NCBI GenBank assembly: GCA_020217035.1
Contig: JAIWOG010000251.1
Coordinates: forward strand, 1 to 10,000
DNA length: 10,000 nucleotides
Reading direction: 5' to 3'
Source: Magnetospirillum sp.
GTDB taxonomy: Bacteria > Pseudomonadota > Alphaproteobacteria > Rhodospirillales > Magnetospirillaceae
The notes beneath the pieces were generated by a model, which saw nothing but the letters and a program-made list of their open reading frames with translations, was not told the origin of the DNA and did not search any database. Position numbers and translations under genes: made by a program. The first letter of the stretch is position 1. Every line of letters starts with the position of its first letter. This document shows, one piece after another, positions 1 to 4,434 of the stretch.

Positions 1-1
1 C

Positions 2-85
2 GTCTCGCCCACCAGCGCACAAGAGGGGTCGCTGACCCGCAGCATGATGGAAGAGGTCCTGGAAAAGGCGGTCTCCACCATCTGA
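2..85 (+). CDS. 3' end of an unidentified protein (partial)
   Basis: An open frame enters from the left edge in frame 2 and stops at TGA 83-85, giving 27 visible residues. The end reads LTRSMMEEVLEKAVSTI, a short amphipathic helix rich in Glu, Met and Val. The frame is supported by its high-GC codon use and by a terminator-like hairpin just after the stop. Too little is visible to name a family. It lies on the same strand as rplM but is probably not co-transcribed, because a terminator and a separate promoter lie between them. Confidence 0.55.
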   Translation, partial: VSPTSAQEGSLTRSMMEEVLEKAVSTI

Positions 86-106
86 GCTTCGCGACACGCA
101 GAGCAT

Positions 107-144
107 GGGCCGGATCGGTCACGCTGTCCGTGCGCCCGGCCTTT
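107..144 (+). terminator. Probable intrinsic terminator of the upstream gene
   Basis: An outer stem GGCCGG (108-113) pairs with CCGGCC (136-141), and an inner stem CACG (120-123) pairs with CGTG (129-132) around loop CTGTC. An asymmetric internal loop separates the two. TTT follows directly, then GCATTTT. It begins 22 bp after the stop at 85. The interrupted stem and short U-tract make this a moderate call. Confidence 0.45.
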
Positions 145-202
145 GCATTTTATGAGTCAAGGATTTGCAGGTTATGGGGGTGCGTTTGCATTTTATGAGT
201 CA
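142..202 (+). repeat. Direct repeats TTTGCATTTTATGAGTCA, two exact copies plus one degenerate
   Basis: The 18-mer TTTGCATTTTATGAGTCA occurs exactly at 142-159 and 185-202. Between them, 164-176 reads TTTGCAGGTTATG and matches the first 13 positions at 11 of 13. The copies therefore start at 142, 164 and 185, spaced 22 and 21 bp, close to two turns of B-DNA. Each exact copy contains TGAGTCA, itself an odd-centred palindrome. Even helical spacing upstream of an operon suggests binding sites for a regulator that stacks on one DNA face, but a local duplication is equally possible. I do not recognise the motif. Confidence 0.7.
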
Positions 203-233
203 TCCGACAGGGTCATCCGACACACATCCGACA
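201..233 (+). repeat. Three copies of CATCCGACA
   Basis: CATCCGACA occurs at 201-209, 214-222 and 225-233, so the starts are 13 and 11 bp apart. The first copy overlaps the end of the second 18-bp repeat. Together the two families make 142-233 almost entirely repetitive. No function can be assigned. Confidence 0.65.
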
Positions 234-332
234 ATCGGCTACAGGCCAAGAACGAGCGGAATCAGCCAGCCTTCGACGCGGTAACATAATACCATACGCG
301 TAACACACTGATTTAATTATCTTTATTTCCTG

Positions 333-361
333 TTGACTCTCACCTGTCGCATCGACATACT
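333..361 (+). promoter_or_regulatory. Probable sigma70-type promoter of rplM-rpsI
   Basis: A -35 box TTGACT (333-338, 5 of 6 to consensus) and a -10 box CATACT (356-361, 4 of 6) are separated by 17 bp. Transcription would start near 368, leaving a leader of about 50 nt before the ATG at 420. A GANTC site (GACTC, 335-339) overlaps the -35 box, so methylation by a CcrM-type enzyme could affect it; that part is inference. Confidence 0.55.
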
Positions 362-372
362 CCGCGCTTCTC

Positions 373-395
373 GAATGCCGGATATTCCGGCGTTT
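373..395 (+). promoter_or_regulatory. 5'-UTR hairpin in the rplM leader
   Basis: GCCGGA (377-382) and TCCGGC (386-391) pair perfectly around TAT. Four more pairs extend the stem outward, two of them G-U (376:392 and 373:395), giving a 10-bp RNA stem from 373 to 395. It sits just after the predicted transcription start and 24 nt before the start codon. In E. coli, L13 represses its own rplM-rpsI mRNA through the leader, so this is a candidate for a comparable element; sequence homology is not shown. Confidence 0.5.
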
Positions 396-419
396 CCAAC
401 TGGTTTTGCCGTGGGTGAC

Positions 420-878
420 ATGAAGACCTTGAACGTCAAACCGTCCGAAGTGCAGAAGAAGTGGGTCTTGATCGACGCGGACGGCGTCGTCCTGGGCCGT
501 CTCGCCAGCATCATCTCGATGCGGTTGCGGGGCAAGCACCTCCCCACCTTCACCCCCCATGTCGACATGGGCGACAACGTGATCGTGATCAACGCCGAAA
601 AGGTCAAGCTGACCGGCAACAAGCTGGCCGACAAGACCTTCTATTGGCACACCGGCCATCCGGGCGGCATCAAGGGCCGTACCATGGGTCAGCTGCTGTC
701 CGGCCGCTTCCCCAACCGGGTCATCGAAAAGGCCGTCGAGCGCATGATCACCCGTGGTCCGCTGGGCCGCGCTCAGATGAAGAATCTGCGCGTCTATGCC
801 GGTGCGAACCATCCCCATGAAGCGCAGCAGCCGGAAGTGCTGGACGTGGCTTCGATGAACCCGAAGAACAAGAGGTAA
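420..878 (+). CDS. rplM: 50S ribosomal protein L13
   Basis: This is the large-subunit protein L13, an early-assembling 23S rRNA binder. The 152-residue product has the normal family length and opens [20 protein letters not shown]. Conserved blocks are GRLAS at 26-30, RLRGKH at 35-40, [12 protein letters not shown] at 51-62, YWHTGHPGG at 75-83 and the signature region [22 protein letters not shown] at about 107-128, where Thr111 replaces the usual Pro. The ATG at 420 matches the usual L13 N-terminus; the longer open frame reaching back to 333 would overlap the promoter and adds no conserved sequence. The ribosome binding site is weak (GGTGA lies almost against the ATG), which would suit leader control of translation. 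rpsI follows after 8 bp, the conserved bacterial order. Confidence 0.96.
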   Translation: MKTLNVKPSEVQKKWVLIDADGVVLGRLASIISMRLRGKHLPTFTPHVDMGDNVIVINAEKVKLTGNKLADKTFYWHTGHPGGIKGRTMGQLLSGRFPNRVIEKAVERMITRGPLGRAQMKNLRVYAGANHPHEAQQPEVLDVASMNPKNKR

Positions 879-886
879 CAGCCATC

Positions 887-1354
887 ATGGCCGATCTCTC
901 CAGCCTGGCCGATCTCAAGGCCGCCGCGCCGCAGGTCCAGCCCGTTCACGAGCGCAAGGTTGACGCTCAGGGCCGCGCCTACGCCACCGGCAAGCGCAAG
1001 AACGCCATCGCTCGTGTCTGGGTCAAGCCCGGCACCGGCAAGATCGTGGTCAACGGCCGCGACGTCACCACCTATTTCGCCCGTCCGGTGCTGCGCATGC
1101 TGATCAATCAACCGTTCCAGACCGCCCGTTGCGAAGGCCAGTTCGACGTCATGTGCACCGTCAACGGTGGCGGCCTGTCGGGCCAAGCCGGTGCTCTGCG
1201 CCACGGCATCAGCCGCGCTTTGACCTTCTTCGACCCGGCCATGCGCCCGTCGTTGAAGGCCGGCGGCTTCCTGACCCGCGACCCCCGCGTGGTCGAGCGC
1301 AAGAAGTACGGCAAGCACAAGGCTCGTCGTTCCACCCAGTTCTCGAAGCGCTGA
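887..1354 (+). CDS. rpsI: 30S ribosomal protein S9
   Basis: This is S9 of the small-subunit head; its basic C-terminal tail reaches the P-site tRNA. The 155-residue product begins with an extension of about 25 residues, as in many alphaproteobacterial S9 proteins, before the core at [14 protein letters not shown] (32-45). The family signature [19 protein letters not shown] spans 94-112, and the basic tail ends QFSKR, with the invariant terminal Lys-Arg. The start at 887 is preceded by AGAGG at 871-875, which overlaps the end of rplM. The 8-bp gap to rplM and the terminator at 1381 define a two-gene operon. In many alphaproteobacteria argC lies nearby downstream; here the next gene is unrelated. 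Confidence 0.97.
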   Translation: MADLSSLADLKAAAPQVQPVHERKVDAQGRAYATGKRKNAIARVWVKPGTGKIVVNGRDVTTYFARPVLRMLINQPFQTARCEGQFDVMCTVNGGGLSGQAGALRHGISRALTFFDPAMRPSLKAGGFLTRDPRVVERKKYGKHKARRSTQFSKR

Positions 1355-1376
1355 TCCGCTTTCGACTTGGGTTTGT

Positions 1377-1404
1377 GGAGAGGGTCGCTTCGGCGGCCCT
1401 TTTC
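1377..1404 (+). terminator. Intrinsic terminator of rplM-rpsI
   Basis: AGGGTCGC (1381-1388) and GCGGCCCT (1393-1400) form an 8-bp stem with one G-U pair, capped by the very stable TTCG tetraloop, and followed by TTT. Weaker pairs (1377-1380 with 1401-1404) could lengthen the stem at the cost of the U-tract. It lies 26 bp after the rpsI stop and only about 30 bp before the next start codon, so the downstream gene would depend on read-through or on a promoter I cannot see. Confidence 0.8.
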
Positions 1405-1431
1405 CATTTCCGTCGCATCAAGGGACAGATC

Positions 1432-1827
1432 ATGCCGTTCATCTATGTGGCCGCCAGCAAGGCCAACCAGGAATGGGGCGCCGACGTGGGCCTGGGCAAG
1501 AACCTTTTCAAGGTGGGAATCGCCCCCGAACCGGAAACCGCCGTGATCGGTTTCGCCGGCCAAAGCGACTGGAAGGTGCTGAAGGCCGAGGAGACCGAAC
1601 TGTCGGAAGACGAGGCGTTGTCCCGCCTGGGCCGCAAGGAGAAGGCGGTCGATCCCAATTATTATCCCAAGCTGCGCGGCGCCCAGGGCCTGTTCAAGGT
1701 CACCATCGCCAATGTCGAGAATTCCATGCTGGTGGCCTTGGCGCTGGACGGCAAGGAACCGCCCAAGGGGTTCAAGGCCAAGCCGGCCGACATCGCCAAA
1801 TATTTGATCAACAACGCCCTGCGTTGA
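1432..1827 (+). CDS. Hypothetical protein, 131 aa
   Basis: I do not recognise this protein with confidence. It starts at ATG 1432 with AAGGGA at 1420-1425, a 6-nt spacing. A longer frame back to 1129 would overlap rpsI and is rejected. There is no signal peptide or membrane segment, so it is probably cytoplasmic. The first half (IYVAASK at 4-10, then LFKVGIAPEPETAVIGF at 25-41 and SDWKVL at 45-50) resembles the beta-strand layout at the start of GIY-YIG/T5orf172-type domains, but the catalytic Arg and Glu are not evident. The middle is acidic (ETELSEDEALS), followed by DPNYYPKLRGAQGLFKV. A lysine-rich segment and a helix (PADIAKYLINNAL) close it. It sits between the rpsI terminator and the TPR-methyltransferase, 98 bp before that gene's start. 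Confidence 0.8.
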   Translation: MPFIYVAASKANQEWGADVGLGKNLFKVGIAPEPETAVIGFAGQSDWKVLKAEETELSEDEALSRLGRKEKAVDPNYYPKLRGAQGLFKVTIANVENSMLVALALDGKEPPKGFKAKPADIAKYLINNALR

Positions 1828-1925
1828 TCCCATAGGAATTGCCCGCGCCCCACCTTGGGTTTACCATCCAAGGCGGTGGGGTGCGCGACGCGCAAGTTCG
1901 TGACCGATTGGGGAGCTTGACCCGG

Positions 1926-3557
1926 ATGTGCGCCAAAGCGGCGACCAACACGGCTGCGGTATTCACCGAGGCCATGCGTGCCTACGAGAGCGGCAAGCCC
2001 GCCGAGGCGCGGCGACTGGCACGACGCCTGGTCGAGGCCGCCCCGCATTTCGGCGGCGCCCATTACCTGCTGGGGCTGTTGGCCCTGGACCAGAACCACG
2101 GCAAGCGGGCCGCCAGCCATCTGGCCACCGCCATCGCCATCACCCCAGGTCAGCCCACCTTGCATCTGGCCATGGGCCGCGCCCTGGAGATCAGCGGCGA
2201 GATCGACGAAGCCTGCCTGCATTTCCGCACGGTCCTCAGTCTGTTTCCGAACCATGCCGAGGCCCATGCCCGCCTGGCCCATCTGCTGCGCCAACAAAGG
2301 CGCGACGACGAAGCCCTCGCCCATTGCCGTCAGGCGGTGGCCGCCGACCCCGGCCATGCGGAAGCCTGGAACACCCTGGGCGCCCTGTTGCAGGAACAGG
2401 GCAACCACAACGAAGCGGCGCAATGCCTGCGCCGCGCCCTGCAATTGCGTCCGGCTTGGCCGGCGGCGCTGAACAATTTCGGCTTGGCGCTGAAGCAATG
2501 CGGCAATCTGGCCGAGGCCGTCACCATCCTGGAAGGCGCGGTCGACATCCGCCCCGACCATGCCGGCAGCCGCACCAACCTGGCGTCCACCTATCGGGCC
2601 TTGGGACAGTTGGACAACGCTCGTCGCCATGCCGAGATGGCGGTCAAACTGGCGCCCCGCGACTGTGATGCCTGGATCGAACTGGGCTTGGTGCGCCAAG
2701 CCCAGGGACACGAGGAAGGGGCGGCGGCGGCCTTCGACCACGCCACCGCCACCGCCCCCGACCAGATCAAGCCTTGGTTCTGCCTGGCCGAAGCCTGCCG
2801 CGCCTTGGGCGAGGTGGAACGGGCCGCCCAAGCCTATCGCCATTGTCTGACGCTCGACCCCGACGACACCCATGGCGCCGGACTGGGCTTGGCCTTGACC
2901 GGCATCGCCGACGCCCCGCAACGCGCCCCCCAAGCCTATGTGCGGCAATTGTTCGACGATTACGCCGATCGTTTCGATTCAGCCCTGGTCGGCGCCCTGG
3001 ATTACCGTGGTCCGTCGTTGCTGGCTGACGCGTTGGACCGGACCTTGGACCGCAAACACGACTTGGCGGTGCTGGACGCCGGCTGCGGCACCGGACTGGC
3101 GGCCTCGATCCTGCGCCCCCTGGCCGCCACCCTGGACGGCATGGACCTGTCGCCGGCCATGGTGGCCAAGGCCCGGCAACGACAGGTATACGACTCGTTG
3201 CACGAAGCCGAACTGGAGCAGTATCTGAACCGCCACCCGGAAAGCTACGACCTGATCGTCGCCGCCGACGTCATGGTCTATCTGGGCAGCCTTTCAGGAC
3301 CGCTGGCCGCCGCCCGCACCGCCTTGCGCGACGGCGGCACCTTGGCCTTCACCCTGGAACGCACCGAGGACTCGGAAAGCTACATGCTGGGGGCCAAGCA
3401 CCGCTATGCCCATGCCCGCGGTTACGTGGTTCAACAGGCCGAACACGCCGGCTTCAACGTCGTTCTGCTGGAAGACGCGGTCACCCGCAAGGATGGCGGC
3501 GAGGATGTCCCCGGCCTTTTGGTGGTGCTGCGGAAAAAAAGCCGGCGCGACGACTGA
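1926..3557 (+). CDS. TPR-repeat SAM-dependent methyltransferase (COG4976-like)
   Basis: This 543-residue protein combines a TPR scaffold with a class I methyltransferase. Residues about 10-315 hold nine 34-residue TPR units; the closing Pro falls at 40, 74, 108, 142, 176, 210, 244, 278 and 312, with no insertion or deletion. A linker YVRQLFDDYADRFDSAL (338-354), typical of this fusion family, leads to the catalytic domain. It has motif I VLDAGCGTG (382-390, SAM binding), the acidic motif II GMDLSPAMVAKAR (405-417) and YDLIVAADVMVYLG (441-454). ATG 1926 is chosen because GGGAG lies 10 bp upstream (1911-1915); a TTG at 1839 would add 29 residues lacking TPR character. There is no signal peptide, so it is likely cytoplasmic. 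The TPRs probably bind the protein substrate, which is unknown. The gene ends 15 bp from the converging gene. Confidence 0.9.
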   Translation: MCAKAATNTAAVFTEAMRAYESGKPAEARRLARRLVEAAPHFGGAHYLLGLLALDQNHGKRAASHLATAIAITPGQPTLHLAMGRALEISGEIDEACLHFRTVLSLFPNHAEAHARLAHLLRQQRRDDEALAHCRQAVAADPGHAEAWNTLGALLQEQGNHNEAAQCLRRALQLRPAWPAALNNFGLALKQCGNLAEAVTILEGAVDIRPDHAGSRTNLASTYRALGQLDNARRHAEMAVKLAPRDCDAWIELGLVRQAQGHEEGAAAAFDHATATAPDQIKPWFCLAEACRALGEVERAAQAYRHCLTLDPDDTHGAGLGLALTGIADAPQRAPQAYVRQLFDDYADRFDSALVGALDYRGPSLLADALDRTLDRKHDLAVLDAGCGTGLAASILRPLAATLDGMDLSPAMVAKARQRQVYDSLHEAELEQYLNRHPESYDLIVAADVMVYLGSLSGPLAAARTALRDGGTLAFTLERTEDSESYMLGAKHRYAHARGYVVQQAEHAGFNVVLLEDAVTRKDGGEDVPGLLVVLRKKSRRDD

Positions 3558-3572
3558 CAGCGGCGAACCGCC

Positions 3573-4166
3573 TCAGAACTTCAGTTCCAGACCGGCGCCG
3601 AAATGCAGGCCGGAATTGGGCTGGCTGGCGGCATCCTCGCCACGGCTGGCGGCGGCGAAACCGCCCATGCTGAAGGACGGCGTCACGTCATGGGTGAAGG
3701 ACAGCGACAAGGACAGGTCGTTGGCATCACCCGGCGACACCCCCATCTGCGCCGGATTAAGGCTGAAACCGCCCACTTGCGTCCATTGATAGCCCAGGGA
3801 CAAGGCGGCGATTCCGTCCATCCCCCAGGGCGAGACCGAACGACTGGCAGTCAGGTCGGCGACGCCCAGGCCGCCGCCGCTTTTCACCGACGACGACAGG
3901 TTCATCCAGTCCAGGCCATAGGCGGCATAGCCGCCCAGGGACAGACCGTCCCCGGCGGCGGCGGCGTTGCCGCCGCCCATGGGCGCCGAGACGGCGCCCA
4001 GGCTGAAGGAACCGGTGGCATAGGCTTCCGAGCGGTTTTCCCCGCCGAACGACGGCAAAGCCAGACCCGAACCGCCCGGCACCAGACGCGGCCGCACGGA
4101 ATCGCCGGCCCAGGCGGGCATGGCGACGGTCAGCAGGACAGCGGTCAGGGCGAGATGGCGGAACAT
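3573..4166 (-). CDS. Small secreted outer-membrane beta-barrel-like protein
   Basis: The product has 197 residues from the ATG at 4166; a GTG at 4181 would add five (MSLKI), and neither start has a strong ribosome binding site. A signal peptide MFRHLALTAVLLTVAMPAWA is followed by Gly-Asp. The mature part is rich in Gly, Ser and Ala with alternating polar and apolar residues (for example LSLSLSFTHDVTPSFSMGGF). It ends in Phe after LHFGAGLELK, the pattern of a last barrel strand recognised by the BAM machinery. Length suits a barrel of roughly eight strands. Nothing assigns it to OmpA, OmpW or a known porin family. The gene carries two strong inverted repeats at 3957-3999. Its upstream gap holds GANTC sites and inverted repeats that may bear on its control. 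The fold is inferred. Confidence 0.72.
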   Translation of the reverse strand: MFRHLALTAVLLTVAMPAWAGDSVRPRLVPGGSGLALPSFGGENRSEAYATGSFSLGAVSAPMGGGNAAAAGDGLSLGGYAAYGLDWMNLSSSVKSGGGLGVADLTASRSVSPWGMDGIAALSLGYQWTQVGGFSLNPAQMGVSPGDANDLSLSLSFTHDVTPSFSMGGFAAASRGEDAASQPNSGLHFGAGLELKF

Positions 4167-4194
4167 GATCTTCAAGGACACAAGATGTTGATGC

Positions 4195-4286
4195 GACTCA
4201 TATAATGTCGCCTGCGCCTTCGAACAGTCCCTTTATTGCAAATCCGAATCAAATGACTCTTTGCGTTGCAACAAAGCCACAGAATC
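4195..4286 (-). promoter_or_regulatory. AT-rich upstream region of the barrel gene, GANTC cluster and shared elements
   Basis: Four GANTC sites lie in 92 bp: GACTC 4195-4199, GAATC 4246-4250, GACTC 4255-4259 and GAATC 4282-4286. On the minus strand, CATTATATGAGTC (4207-4195) matches CATTTTATGAGTC in the rplM leader repeats at 12 of 13 positions. GGATTTGCA (4245-4237) also occurs at 161-169. No -35/-10 pair is clearly convincing. The best -10-like box is TATGAT on the minus strand at 4289-4284, next to the palindrome at 4297-4320. Confidence 0.4.
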
Positions 4287-4296
4287 ATACCATATC

Positions 4297-4320
4297 CCGG
4301 TGATCGGAACCGATCACCGG
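4297..4320. repeat. Perfect 11-2-11 palindrome
   Basis: CCGGTGATCGG (4297-4307) and CCGATCACCGG (4310-4320) are exact reverse complements with AA between them. A 2-nt gap is too small for a full RNA hairpin loop, and no U-tract follows on either strand. It is therefore more like a dimer-binding operator than a terminator. It lies 131 bp upstream of the barrel gene's ATG, beside a TATGAT box. No regulator gene is adjacent. Confidence 0.7.
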
Positions 4321-4326
4321 CGCCCT

Positions 4327-4394
4327 CACGCGGCGGGCGTGTTTCTCCGAAACACTGGCCTTCCGCGGCATAAGCCGCGCGGCGCGGTCGCGCC
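4327..4394. repeat. Tandem small inverted repeats
   Basis: Three perfect inverted repeats follow one another: GTGTTTC/GAAACAC (4339-4345 and 4349-4355, loop TCC), CGCGGC/GCCGCG (4364-4369 and 4374-4379, loop ATAA) and GGCGCG/CGCGCC (4381-4386 and 4389-4394, 2-nt gap). An alternative pair CACGC/GCGTG (4327-4331 and 4337-4341) competes with the first. With the palindrome at 4297 and the stem-loop at 4397 they cover almost the whole gap. None has a following T-run. Confidence 0.65.
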
Positions 4395-4396
4395 TA

Positions 4397-4433
4397 ACCC
4401 CATCCCGATGAGTTCCTCTCATCGGAACGGGGT
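4397..4433 (-). terminator. Stem-loop right after the Lon-like gene
   Basis: CCGATGAG (4405-4412) and CTCATCGG (4418-4425) form a perfect 8-bp stem around a 5-nt loop. An outer stem ACCCC (4397-4401) with GGGGT (4429-4433) is separated by a 3x3 internal loop. On the minus strand it begins 1 nt after the Lon-like stop codon (4437-4435). There is no U-tract, so it may be a Rho-assisted end or an mRNA-stabilising 3' structure rather than a classic intrinsic terminator. Confidence 0.45.
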
Positions 4434-4434
4434 C

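Larger units (their letters stand above)
86..419. other. Gene-free leader region upstream of rplM
   Basis: This 334-bp stretch has no convincing gene. In order it holds a probable terminator (107-144), two short-repeat families (142-233), an AT-rich segment around 280-330, a sigma70-like promoter (333-361) and a 5'-UTR hairpin (373-395). It also carries four GANTC sites, at 154, 197, 259 and 335. Two small open frames (152-289 and 174-284) run through the repeats but have no well-placed ribosome binding site. Confidence 0.6.

Noticed and set aside
152..289. Small open frame of 45 codons (and another at 174-284) through the leader repeats, possible leader peptides
   Set aside because: No well-placed ribosome binding site, composition follows the DNA repeats, and both end upstream of the predicted rplM promoter.
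1662..2948. Minus-strand open frame of 428 codons
   Set aside because: Antisense to the regular TPR array; its apparent repeats mirror the TPR codons.
3534..3575. Terminator for the barrel gene: short GCGG/CCGC stem with TTCG loop (minus strand), with a T7 run further on
   Set aside because: The 4-bp stem is some 20 nt from the T-run (3534-3540), so it does not form a normal intrinsic terminator.
4195..4433. Replication origin, from the mix of GANTC sites, AT-rich DNA and palindromes
   Set aside because: I saw no DnaA boxes close to TTATNCACA and no origin-linked genes nearby.
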